NCBI GenBank assembly: GCA_017475005.1
Contig: JAFVGI010000066.1
Coordinates: forward strand, 1-64,000
DNA from: Prevotella sp.
Lineage (GTDB): Bacteria; Bacteroidota; Bacteroidia; Bacteroidales; Bacteroidaceae
DNA: 64,000 nt
Reading direction: 5' to 3'
The translations under genes were made by a program, and so were the position numbers. Below, one piece after another: positions 8,415-16,736 of this stretch. The notes beneath the pieces are model-generated. The model made no database searches. It was given only the letters and a program-made list of their open reading frames with translations, and was not told the DNA's origin. Numbering within the stretch: position 1 is the stretch's first letter; the number at the start of each line of letters is the position of its first letter.

Positions 8415-9081
8415 GGCTCAAAAGCGTTTTATATTTTGCAAAACCGTCCTGCAACATGTCTGACACGCCGTTAGAGGTAAGGGTGGCACCAGTGATGCCA
8501 TCGACTTCACTCTCAGGGTTCTTCAAGTCGCTTGACTTAACTACTTTCAAAGCAGGCTTGCCGTCGGCACCGTAAATCTTCTTGCCGATGAACTTGTCCT
8601 GCCACTCCTTAGAATCCTTGATATCAGCACCAAGACCAGCGGTCTCAGAATCGTGATTGAAGTAGGCTCCATATACGGTATTGCCGTCTTCATTCACAGC
8701 TACATAACCCCAGATAGCACCCCAGAGTCCCATACCATATACTGGTACGACATACTTCTTCTCACCATTCACCTGGCACTCATAAACCTTATAGTTGCCA
8801 GCCTTATAGTCAGCGCTGTTGAGGTTGAAAGCAGCTTCATTGTTTTCCTTGGTAGCCTCATCGCTTAGCACAACCTCGTTATACTTGGCTCCTGCCTCAC
8901 TGTCGCTGAGGTTACGGATATTCAGGGCTGCAAGAATCTGCTTCTTCTTATCGAGTGCCACATTCACATCCTGACGTGGTTTCAACGTACTACTAACGAA
9001 AGCCAGCAGGAATGCTACTATAACTACCATTACACAGCTATATGCAATGATATATACATTATTATTAGTATTCAGTTTCAT
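8407..9081 (-). CDS. nqrC: Na+-NQR subunit C
   Basis: Periplasm-facing flavoprotein subunit with covalently bound FMN. 224 aa with one N-terminal membrane helix (residues about 9-30) and the flavinylation motif DGITGATLTS near residues 195-203, where a Thr (about 202) receives FMN through ApbE. No apbE gene is seen in this window. Overlaps nqrB by 4 nt. Confidence 0.95.
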   Translation of the reverse strand: MKLNTNNNVYIIAYSCVMVVIVAFLLAFVSSTLKPRQDVNVALDKKKQILAALNIRNLSDSEAGAKYNEVVLSDEATKENNEAAFNLNSADYKAGNYKVYECQVNGEKKYVVPVYGMGLWGAIWGYVAVNEDGNTVYGAYFNHDSETAGLGADIKDSKEWQDKFIGKKIYGADGKPALKVVKSSDLKNPESEVDGITGATLTSNGVSDMLQDGFAKYKTLLSHE

Positions 9082-10235
9082 GCCTTAGCCCTCCTTAATC
9101 GTTTATTAATGTTACTCTGCACAACAAAATAGTCAATTGTTGGAGCCATCATATTGCCAAACAGTATAGCAAGCATCATACCCTCTGGGAAACCAGGGTT
9201 CATGACACGGATGATGACAGCGAGAGCGCCTATTATGATACCATATATCCATTTTCCTGTTTCTGTACGAGCAGAGGTAACAGGATCTGTTGCCATAAAG
9301 ACAGCACCGAAGCAGAAGCCACCCAGCACGAGGTGTTCATACCATTCTACAGGAGTGCTTCCGAGGCTCTGGAATATAAATGCCATGATGCCACCGCTGA
9401 GGAATACACTGAGCATTATCTTCCATGATGCGATACCTGCCCACAACAATATGATAGCGCCAATAGCTATTGCTACTACACTTGTCTCACCGATAGAACC
9501 AGGGATAAAGCCCAAGAAGCTGTCCATCAGACTTGCGCTTGGTGCCACATTCTGTGCCATCTGTCCGAGAGGAGTAGCACATGTGAAGGCATTTGGCAGG
9601 TCATTTCCCAAGCCGCAGAATTTCTCTGTTGCCACCCAGACGGTATCACCACTCATCTTTGTTGGGTAGGAGAAGAAAAGGAATGCGCGCGCGAGGAGAG
9701 CAACGTTGAAGATGTTCATTCCTGTACCGCCAAATATCTCCTTACCGAAGATAACAGCAAAGGCAACAGCCAGCACCAGTACCCATAACGGGCAACCGAT
9801 AGGTAGAATCATAGGAATGATGATACCACTTACGAGGTATCCTTCCTGAATCTCTTCATGCTTCCACTGTGCCCAGGCAAATTCAATACCCAAACCGACG
9901 ATATAACTTACTATAATCTTTGGCAGCACCAGCAAAGCGCCATACAGGAACACCTCCCAGAAAGATGATGTAGCCAATGTACCGGCAGCCAAGTAATTCT
10001 GGTAGCCCACATTATACATACCAAAGAGAAGAGCAGGTATAAGGGCTATCACCACCATACTCATGATACGCTTGGAGTCGATAGCATCATGAATGTTCAC
10101 ACCAGTCTTTGACGTGGTGTTAGGAACGTAAAGAAAAGTCTCAAAGCCGTCGAAGACACTCTGGAAAGCAGAGAACTTACCGCCTGGCTCAAACTGAGGC
10201 TTTATCTTATCAATATATTTTCTTAGTTTCATCAT
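9078..10235 (-). CDS. nqrB: Na+-NQR subunit B
   Basis: Large membrane subunit involved in Na+ translocation; binds covalent FMN and riboflavin. 385 aa, about ten membrane segments; FTCATPLGQM around residues 217-226 sits where NqrB proteins carry their FMN-threonine (T221 here). Conserved stretches FGKEIFGGTGMNIFNVAL and VFMATDPVTSARTETGKW are present. Starts MMKLRKYIDK; the first or second Met could be used. Overlaps nqrA by 4 nt. Confidence 0.95.
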   Translation of the reverse strand: MMKLRKYIDKIKPQFEPGGKFSAFQSVFDGFETFLYVPNTTSKTGVNIHDAIDSKRIMSMVVIALIPALLFGMYNVGYQNYLAAGTLATSSFWEVFLYGALLVLPKIIVSYIVGLGIEFAWAQWKHEEIQEGYLVSGIIIPMILPIGCPLWVLVLAVAFAVIFGKEIFGGTGMNIFNVALLARAFLFFSYPTKMSGDTVWVATEKFCGLGNDLPNAFTCATPLGQMAQNVAPSASLMDSFLGFIPGSIGETSVVAIAIGAIILLWAGIASWKIMLSVFLSGGIMAFIFQSLGSTPVEWYEHLVLGGFCFGAVFMATDPVTSARTETGKWIYGIIIGALAVIIRVMNPGFPEGMMLAILFGNMMAPTIDYFVVQSNINKRLRRAKA

Positions 10236-11572
10236 TCATTCTCCTTTCTCAACATATCAAGTCCTTCACGAACTATTTTCTGTAATTCCAACTTACTACT
10301 GTCGACAAATTCCGCAAGAGCGAAATCCTCTGGACTTACCTCATAGATGCCAAGGGCTTCCATCTTGTCGATATCATTTGCTATGATAGCCTTGATGAGA
10401 TATTCTCCATAGATGTCCATTGGCAATACCTTGTCGTACTCACCACTCATTATCATGTGGCGCTCACCACCCTTTACGCGGGCATCCAGCTTGTAGCCAC
10501 CTTTCTTTGGCAGAAGCCATGAGAAGTATGAACGGTTTACAGAGAACTGATTGAAGCGAGGTAATATCCATCCGAATATCTCGTCAGCATCATCACCTTC
10601 CGGGATTACGGTAATCTCAGAACAATGTGCTCCGACAGTACACTTTGTGCATCCTGGCTGTGCCTTACCTGTAAGAGGGTTGCCAATAATGACACGCACA
10701 TTCTCGCTTGCCAGCATATCCTTAACGTCTATCTGAGCACCGACTAATGCGTCGAAATATGCAGGTTCCTTTACCTCCGAGCCAGCGATTGCCAAAGTGC
10801 GAGTAAGATTTACCTTACCGGTGTTAAACAGGCGACCGAAGAAAATAACAGCAGTAGGATCTACTGTCCAGACCACTTCGCCCTTGTTTACTGGGTCGAT
10901 GTTATTCACCTGTACTCCTACGTTGCCAGCAGGACATTTGCCTTTGAATACTACCACCTCGGCATCTTCTACTGATGTCAGAGAAGAATCCTCTCCTACT
11001 CCCAGATACACCTTTGCAATCTTGCTGAGGGCTGTCAGGCCTGCCTGGAAGTCAGCCTCCTGTCCCTTCACCTCATACTCGAAGTCACCTGCCAGCGGCA
11101 TGTCCCTCAAAGCAGAAACGAAGATAGCCTTTGGTTCTGTCTGGTCATTGGTAGAAATGGCGTATGGCAGCTGATTGATGTAACCGAAGAGACCAGCTTC
11201 CAAGAGAGCTTTCTTCACATTCTCTCCAGAGAGGCTCTTTACATCTTTCTTGCCGAAATCCACAAATTCCTGTTGTGCATCAGCTTCTACCTGCACACTA
11301 AGTACCTTTCTGCGTTCGCCGCGCTCTACAAGTGTTACAGTACCGCTTACCGGGCTTGCGAACTTAACTTCCGGATAAGCCTTGTTGATGAACAGAGCAT
11401 CACCGGCCTTCACCTTGTCGCCTTCCTTAACGACGACCTTGGGCTTGACACCCTGGAAATCGTCAGGCTGCAAGGCATAGACACTACCTGCCTGGATGGT
11501 CTGCTTCTCCTTTGCAGCAACACCCTTCAGGTTGATGTCAAGACCACGATGCAGTTTAACAATCTTTGTCAT
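10232..11572 (-). CDS. nqrA: Na+-NQR subunit A
   Basis: Soluble cytoplasmic subunit associated with quinone reduction. 446 aa; N-terminal RnfC-like barrel start HRGLDINLKGVA, middle GTSV-like lipoyl-type segment (SPVSGTVTLVERGERR), and QPGCTKCTVGAHCSE near residue 310. Only 23 nt separate it from the upstream aminotransferase and I see no TAnnTTTG box there, so the nqr genes may be read from the aminotransferase promoter at 12666. Confidence 0.95.
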   Translation of the reverse strand: MTKIVKLHRGLDINLKGVAAKEKQTIQAGSVYALQPDDFQGVKPKVVVKEGDKVKAGDALFINKAYPEVKFASPVSGTVTLVERGERRKVLSVQVEADAQQEFVDFGKKDVKSLSGENVKKALLEAGLFGYINQLPYAISTNDQTEPKAIFVSALRDMPLAGDFEYEVKGQEADFQAGLTALSKIAKVYLGVGEDSSLTSVEDAEVVVFKGKCPAGNVGVQVNNIDPVNKGEVVWTVDPTAVIFFGRLFNTGKVNLTRTLAIAGSEVKEPAYFDALVGAQIDVKDMLASENVRVIIGNPLTGKAQPGCTKCTVGAHCSEITVIPEGDDADEIFGWILPRFNQFSVNRSYFSWLLPKKGGYKLDARVKGGERHMIMSGEYDKVLPMDIYGEYLIKAIIANDIDKMEALGIYEVSPEDFALAEFVDSSKLELQKIVREGLDMLRKENE

Positions 11573-11595
11573 AACTACGATTTATAATTTAACTA

Positions 11596-12636
11596 CTAAC
11601 TATTTTCAAGTGCTATCTTCTTGATTGTGTCAACCACAACCTGTATCTGTTCACGACGACCCAAAGTGATGCGCAAGCAGTCCTCCAAGCCCTTGTCACC
11701 CATGAACTTGATCTTATAGTCCTGCTCAGCCATAGCTTTCTGCAAAGCTTCCTTAATAGCTACAGGATAGCGTACCAGAATAAAGTTTGCTACGCTCTTG
11801 AACACTTTGAAGCCAGGCATATCGCCCAGTTCTTTCTTGAACAGTTGTCTGTCCCACTCCATATCATCTGCCACCTTACGATAGTGGTCGTCGCTGTCTA
11901 TTGCAGCCATAGCGACAGCCTCAGAGAAGCGGTTGTAGCCAAGATATTTGTTGGCATAGCTGAGGAAGCCCTCATGTCCTTTGCCCATGAAGCCAAATCC
12001 CATACGCAAACCAGGCAAACCATAGAACTTACTCAAGGTGCGAGAGATAATGAGATTCTGATATTTATCCACCAATGGAGCGATATATGCGGTATCCTTG
12101 GTAATGAATGATGCATAAGCTTCATCAACGAGAACCATAGTGTCATTAGGGATATTCTCCATTATCTTACCTATCTCCTCTGGACTCAGGCAGTTGCCTG
12201 TAGGGTTGTTTGGAGATGCCAGGAGCAACATGCGAGGATGTATCTTATTGGTAAGACTGATTACCTCGTCCACGTCATAAGCGAAAGTATCTTCACGCTC
12301 ATAGAGAGGGTACATCTCAAATGTACCGCCACACTCTCCGGCAATACGATTGTAATACCACCAAGAGAACTCAGGTATCATGATGGTGTTATTACCGCCA
12401 GTAGAGAGATAGTAGTGTACTGCATTCTTCAGGATATCCTCACCGCCATAACCGAGCAGCACCTGCTCTTCTGGCACATTGTATATCTCGCTGAGACGTA
12501 CAGAGAAAATGCTCTTCTTACCCTCATCGTAAATACGGGTATAGAAGCACAATTGCATTGGGTCGAAATTCTTTATCGCATCCAGTACCTTCTGAGAAGG
12601 TGAAAAATTAAATTCGTTTCTGTCAAGAAAATTCAT
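11596..12636 (-). CDS. PLP-dependent aminotransferase, histidinol-phosphate aminotransferase-like
   Basis: Fold-type I aminotransferase, 346 aa. Seen: SPNNPTG (141-147), DEAY (171-174), and ISRTLSKFYGLPGLRMGFG with the Schiff-base lysine K203 and the phosphate-binding Arg. This pattern fits the HisC/CobD branch. No other histidine gene is nearby, and a divergently transcribed CDP-alcohol phosphatidyltransferase lies next door, so the real substrate may not be histidinol phosphate (inference). It is followed at 23 nt by nqrA. Family certain, substrate uncertain. Confidence 0.8.
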   Translation of the reverse strand: MNFLDRNEFNFSPSQKVLDAIKNFDPMQLCFYTRIYDEGKKSIFSVRLSEIYNVPEEQVLLGYGGEDILKNAVHYYLSTGGNNTIMIPEFSWWYYNRIAGECGGTFEMYPLYEREDTFAYDVDEVISLTNKIHPRMLLLASPNNPTGNCLSPEEIGKIMENIPNDTMVLVDEAYASFITKDTAYIAPLVDKYQNLIISRTLSKFYGLPGLRMGFGFMGKGHEGFLSYANKYLGYNRFSEAVAMAAIDSDDHYRKVADDMEWDRQLFKKELGDMPGFKVFKSVANFILVRYPVAIKEALQKAMAEQDYKIKFMGDKGLEDCLRITLGRREQIQVVVDTIKKIALENS

Positions 12637-12665
12637 ATCTTATTTCAATTTACACGTTGAGTGGG

Positions 12666-12673
12666 CAAAATTA
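12666..12673 (-). promoter_or_regulatory. -7 box for the aminotransferase (possibly also nqr)
   Basis: Reverse strand TAATTTTG, 29 nt before the ATG at 12636. Confidence 0.55.
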
Positions 12674-12760
12674 CAAAAAAAACTTAAATTATCAGCTAAA
12701 AACATAAAGTTTTTATCGTTTTTATATTTTTTTAGTATCAAATCTGTACAAAACACGAAA

Positions 12761-12790
12761 TTCTTCACCCTTCACTCTTCACTCTTCACT
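12761..12790. repeat. TTCACTC repeat in a promoter
   Basis: Units of the type CTTCACTCTTCACT, ending 8 nt before the -7 box at 12799, so the repeat covers the -33 zone. Confidence 0.7.
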
Positions 12791-12798
12791 TTTTTTTG

Positions 12799-12806
12799 TA
12801 CCTTTG
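12799..12806 (+). promoter_or_regulatory. -7 box 8 nt before the ATG (leaderless type)
   Basis: TACCTTTG followed by CAGCCAAT and then ATG at 12815. With Bacteroidota initiation a few nt after the box, the transcript would begin at or next to the start codon. Confidence 0.65.
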
Positions 12807-12814
12807 CAGCCAAT

Positions 12815-13804
12815 ATGGAACAAAAACAAGGCTACCAAGCCTCCCTCAAGTCAATAGAGACGGAAGACTGGCTCGATCTTCATGTCATCCGTCCCTTATG
12901 TTATCAGATAGCTCGTCTATTTGCAATATTTGATATTCATCCCAATACTGTAACCATTTGGTCGATGATTATTGGTGTCATAAGTGCTTACTTCTTTGCC
13001 CAGACATCTTTTTACTATAACGGCACAACAGGTCTTCTGATAAACCTCATTGGTGTCATTCTGCTGATGTGGGCAGACATCTTTGACTGTGTTGACGGAC
13101 AGTTGGCACGCCTTACAGGCAAGAAGAGCCCTATTGGCAGAATTCTCGATGGAATGGCTGGTTTTGTATGGTTTATCCCCATTTATCTATGCATCGTTTA
13201 TAGGTTTTACCTGCATCATGACATAGAGTTTTCTTTCTTGGGAATAGACAACAACGAGCAAAACACCCTCATTGCTACAGGCATTGTCCTGATACTATCC
13301 TTTATCTCAGGGTTCCAAGGCATGGGAGGTCAACAGCGAGTGGCCGATTATTATATACAGGTACATCTACTTTTCCTGAAGGGAGAAGAAGGTAGCGAGC
13401 TCGACCATTCCGACAAACAACGTCAGAAACTCAAGGAGCTGAAAGAGAGAAAAGCGTCATGGGCAGAGATAGCCTTTCAGAAGTCGTATATCGACTATAC
13501 TGTAAAGCAAGAAAAGGCCACACCAGAGTTTCAGAATTTCGTATCACTGGCAACGCAGAAATATGGCGGCATCGGCAAGATTCCAACCGACATCCGCGAA
13601 GAATTCCATAAGGAATCCCTTGCCCTGATAAAGTGGAACGGGCTTCTCACATTCAATTTCCGTGCAGCCTTCTTCTTTATGTTCTGCCTGCTCGATGTGC
13701 CAGCCCTCAATTTCGTATGGGAGATAGTAGGCATGGGCCTGCTGACAGCATATGTGCAGCATCGCCATGAAGCTTTCTGCAAACGTTTAGCAGCAAAACT
13801 ATAA
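12815..13804 (+). CDS. CDP-alcohol phosphatidyltransferase family protein
   Basis: Membrane enzyme family that joins a CDP-linked lipid to an alcohol. 329 aa with about six membrane segments. The signature runs D91-x2-D94-G95-x2-A98-R99-x8-G108-x3-D112, but the last position, normally the fourth Asp (catalytic base), is Gly116 (SPIGRILDGMAG). A 100-residue soluble insert (about 185-285) is rich in Lys/Glu. The downstream gene encodes an LPG-synthase-type membrane protein 2 nt away, so the pair may make and move an unusual phospholipid (inference). Either the branch uses a different base or the enzyme has lost activity. Confidence 0.8.
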   Translation: MEQKQGYQASLKSIETEDWLDLHVIRPLCYQIARLFAIFDIHPNTVTIWSMIIGVISAYFFAQTSFYYNGTTGLLINLIGVILLMWADIFDCVDGQLARLTGKKSPIGRILDGMAGFVWFIPIYLCIVYRFYLHHDIEFSFLGIDNNEQNTLIATGIVLILSFISGFQGMGGQQRVADYYIQVHLLFLKGEEGSELDHSDKQRQKLKELKERKASWAEIAFQKSYIDYTVKQEKATPEFQNFVSLATQKYGGIGKIPTDIREEFHKESLALIKWNGLLTFNFRAAFFFMFCLLDVPALNFVWEIVGMGLLTAYVQHRHEAFCKRLAAKL

Positions 13805-13806
13805 GT

Positions 13807-14862
13807 ATGACTTGGACTAAACAGCGTCTCAACGACCTCTTCTTCATAATCGGTGTTGTTGCCGTAGTAGTGATGATGCTGACCTTCGACGTCAGTTTCA
13901 TTGAACTTTGGGATCACCTTTGCCATGCGGGCTACTGGCTCATCCCAATCCTTGGCGTTTGGATTATCATATATGGCATCAACGGCCTTGCATGGAGAGA
14001 AGTGATGCGTGGAGTCATGCGTAGTGCAGAAGACATAGAGCCTTCTGAGAAGATACCGGGATTCTGGCGTATCTTCAGACTTACCGTAACGGGCTATGCC
14101 CTGAATTATGCCACTCCAGTAGGCGGACTTGGAGGAGAGCCTTACCGCATCATGGAATTGTCACGCGACATCTCGAAGCAACATGCTTCATCATCCGTCA
14201 TACTCTACGCCATGATGCATATCTTCGCACATTTCTGGCTGTGGTTCACCTCTGTATTCCTCTATTTCGCCCTTGCCGCAATCGGAGATGTTCCTATGAC
14301 CCCAGCCATTGGCATCACGATGGGAGTAATCATAGTATTCTGCCTGATAGCCTTCTATTTATTCTCAAAAGGCTATCGTAACGGTCTTGTAATAAACGTA
14401 TTAGGATGGATTGGCCACATACCCGGACTTAAAGGTTGGAGCAAGCGTTTTTACGAAAAACATGAGGAAGCCCTTCATAATGTTGACACCCAGATTGCGG
14501 CACTCTTCAGTCAGGACAAGAAAGCCTTTTACAATAGCCTGTTCTTGGAATACTTCTCACGCATTGTCCAGGCAACCGAAATACTCTTCATGCTCCTGTT
14601 GTTCGGCATCGACTGCGGTGGTGGCTTCAGCGGCATCATGCTCACCTTCCTCCACTCTATCCTGATATTGGCCTTCACAACACTTTTCGCCAATCTCATC
14701 GGCTTTCTCCCCATGCAGCTTGGCGTTCAGGAAGGCGGTTTTGTTCTCTCGATAGCAGCACTAGGATTATCAGCAGCCCTCGGCATATTTGTAAGTATAA
14801 TATGCCGTGTAAGAGAAATAATCTGGATAGCTATAGGATTGGCTTTTATGAGGCTGAAATAG
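13807..14862 (+). CDS. Lysylphosphatidylglycerol synthase TM-region / UPF0104 family membrane protein
   Basis: 351 aa with about eight hydrophobic segments and the family features YALNYATPVGGLGGEPYRIM (residues 98-117) and IGFLPMQLGVQEGGFVLS near 298-315. The family covers flippase-like domains of MprF/AglD-type proteins, with no soluble aminoacyl-transferase domain here. Cotranscribed with the phosphatidyltransferase before it. Function as a lipid translocase is an inference from the family. Confidence 0.8.
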   Translation: MTWTKQRLNDLFFIIGVVAVVVMMLTFDVSFIELWDHLCHAGYWLIPILGVWIIIYGINGLAWREVMRGVMRSAEDIEPSEKIPGFWRIFRLTVTGYALNYATPVGGLGGEPYRIMELSRDISKQHASSSVILYAMMHIFAHFWLWFTSVFLYFALAAIGDVPMTPAIGITMGVIIVFCLIAFYLFSKGYRNGLVINVLGWIGHIPGLKGWSKRFYEKHEEALHNVDTQIAALFSQDKKAFYNSLFLEYFSRIVQATEILFMLLLFGIDCGGGFSGIMLTFLHSILILAFTTLFANLIGFLPMQLGVQEGGFVLSIAALGLSAALGIFVSIICRVREIIWIAIGLAFMRLK

Positions 14863-14878
14863 TCATAAAAGCCAATCC
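14836..14878. terminator. Perfect 16-bp inverted repeat between convergent genes
   Basis: GGATTGGCTTTTATGA (14836-14851), 11-nt spacer with the stop codon, TCATAAAAGCCAATCC (14863-14878). No T-tract on either side, so it may stop or protect both transcripts. The left arm is coding for the flippase-like C-terminus. Confidence 0.55.
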
Positions 14879-14885
14879 CAAAACT

Positions 14886-16193
14886 TTACAGAAAGGCATA
14901 ACGACAAATGAAGAGGACTGCCAGAAGGATGGTGGCCCAGTTCATATTGTTGCGCTCGTCTTTATCCTTTAATTTTCCTGAGAAGAGGTGGATAAGCACA
15001 TAGGAGATAACACCCATGAGTATGCCGTCAGAGATGCTGTAGGTCAGAGGCATGAGGACAATACAGATGAAGCAAGGTATTCCCGTAGCATAGTCGGAGA
15101 AATCGACCTTGCGCACTTCATACATCATCATTACACCTACGAGTATCAAAGCTGAAGCAGTAGCCTGTGGTGGGATAGCGAGGAACAATGGAGCAAAGAG
15201 CAGTGCTGCGAAAAAGCAGACTGCCGTTGTAAGGCTTGTGAGACCTGAGCGGCCACCGACATTAACACCTGACGCACTCTCGACATAGGTCGTAACCGTT
15301 GAGGTGCCGAGCATAGATCCTACAGTAGTACCGATAGCATCGGCCATGAAGGCTTGATTCAGATTCTTCACATTACCATCATCATCAACCATACCTGCAC
15401 GATTGGAAACACCTATGAGGGTGCCGATAGTGTCGAACATATCGATGAACAGGAATGTCAGCACAACGATTACCATATCTACAGTGAATACATTGTGGAA
15501 CTCAAACTGCCAGAAGACGGGCTCTATAGATGGCGGTGCAGAAACGATGCCTGTATAGTTTGTGATGCCAAGAGGAATACCTATGGCAGTAGTCACAAGA
15601 ATGCCGATAAGCAGGGCTCCCGTCACTTTTCTAACCAATAGGGCTGCTGTCACCAAAATACCAAATACGCTCAGCAACACTCCTGCTTCGTGCACATTGC
15701 CAAGAGTAATGAAAGTAGCTTCTGAAGAGGTTACAATGCCTGCACTTTTGAGACCCACAAAAGCAATAAACAATCCGATACCAGGACTAATAGCACGTCG
15801 AAGCACAAGAGGAATGGCATTGACAATATACCTACGCAGACCTGTAATGGTAAGGATAATAAAGACGAGACCTTCTATCAGCACGGCAGTCAATGCAAAC
15901 TGCCATGTGTAACCCATAGTAAGTACTACAGTATATGCGAAGAAGGCATTCAAACCCATACCTGGAGCCAAGGCAAATGGCAGCCTGGCATAGATGGCCA
16001 TTACCAATGTGGCAATTACAGCCGAAAGACAGGTAGTGGTGAATATAGCACCTGCATCCATACCTGCAGCCGAAAGAATGGTTGGGTTTACTGCGAGAAT
16101 GTACGCCATCGTAAGAAACGTGGTTATACCACCTATTACTTCCTTACGCAATGTCATTGTTGACGAATCAAAACCAAAAATTTTCTGTAACAT
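14886..16193 (-). CDS. NCS2/AzgA-type purine permease
   Basis: Inner-membrane proton-coupled uptake of hypoxanthine, guanine or adenine (AzgA/PbuG/GhxP branch). 435 aa, about 12-14 membrane segments; blocks VIGGITTFLTMAYILAVNP, FALAPGMGLNAFFAYTVVL, FIDMFDTIGTLIGVSNRAG and TVTTYVESASGVNVGGRSGL are diagnostic. It is the last gene of a minus-strand run after the acyltransferase and lipoprotein; no TAnnTTTG box lies in the 63-nt spacer, which is filled with a TTAAAGGGG repeat. Exact purine not assignable. Confidence 0.9.
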   Translation of the reverse strand: MLQKIFGFDSSTMTLRKEVIGGITTFLTMAYILAVNPTILSAAGMDAGAIFTTTCLSAVIATLVMAIYARLPFALAPGMGLNAFFAYTVVLTMGYTWQFALTAVLIEGLVFIILTITGLRRYIVNAIPLVLRRAISPGIGLFIAFVGLKSAGIVTSSEATFITLGNVHEAGVLLSVFGILVTAALLVRKVTGALLIGILVTTAIGIPLGITNYTGIVSAPPSIEPVFWQFEFHNVFTVDMVIVVLTFLFIDMFDTIGTLIGVSNRAGMVDDDGNVKNLNQAFMADAIGTTVGSMLGTSTVTTYVESASGVNVGGRSGLTSLTTAVCFFAALLFAPLFLAIPPQATASALILVGVMMMYEVRKVDFSDYATGIPCFICIVLMPLTYSISDGILMGVISYVLIHLFSGKLKDKDERNNMNWATILLAVLFICRYAFL

Positions 16194-16195
16194 AG

Positions 16196-16244
16196 TTTTA
16201 AAGGGGAGTTAAAGGGGGAGTTAAAAAGGGATTTAAAGGGAGAG
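16196..16244. repeat. TTAAAGGGGGAG repeat
   Basis: Four imperfect units of a TTAAAGGGGGAG-like sequence between the lipoprotein and the purine permease. Confidence 0.7.
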
Positions 16245-16256
16245 ATAGATCGTGAG

Positions 16257-16736
16257 TTAAGGATTATTTATCACAGAATAGTACTTCTTCTCAGAATAGA
16301 GGGAATCTGCGCCCTGTTTTTCTTCTATCCGGAAGTTTATGTATTTCTTGTTGCGAGATTCCCAGCGGCTCAGGATATAGGCTCTGTTGAACTTTAGGGT
16401 GTCTGCCGCTTCTATTACCTTCACTTCTATAGATGACTGTATGGAAATAGGTTCTGAAGGTCTCTCACTATAATATAGCATACATCTTATTACCGTATCT
16501 GAAGCACAGATAACGTTTAAGCGCAGCCCTTGGGCGAAATTCAATTCCACATCCTCATCTGTCAATATCTTTGTGACATAGCTATTGCTGGCATATATGT
16601 CGCACATCTCGGCCTTCATATACGACAGACTCCCGTCACCAGTATCGTAGGGCTCACTTTTGCATGCTTGTAGCAGCAAGCCAGTTGCGACAAGGATTAG
16701 CGTACATAGTAAGTATCTTCTCACGCAAGAAATCAT
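16257..16736 (-). CDS. Putative lipoprotein, NigD-like
   Basis: 159 aa with a lipoprotein signal: basic start MISCVRRYLL, hydrophobic core and lipobox LLLQAC (Cys25). The rest is a small beta-rich domain. The layout (short lipoprotein with YMKAEMCDIYASN and a central LRLNVICASDTVIR strand) recalls the NigD-like proteins common in Bacteroidales, but I cannot confirm this. Its start overlaps the acyltransferase 3' end by 83 nt, so the two are probably cotranscribed. Function unknown. Confidence 0.65.
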   Translation of the reverse strand: MISCVRRYLLCTLILVATGLLLQACKSEPYDTGDGSLSYMKAEMCDIYASNSYVTKILTDEDVELNFAQGLRLNVICASDTVIRCMLYYSERPSEPISIQSSIEVKVIEAADTLKFNRAYILSRWESRNKKYINFRIEEKQGADSLYSEKKYYSVINNP

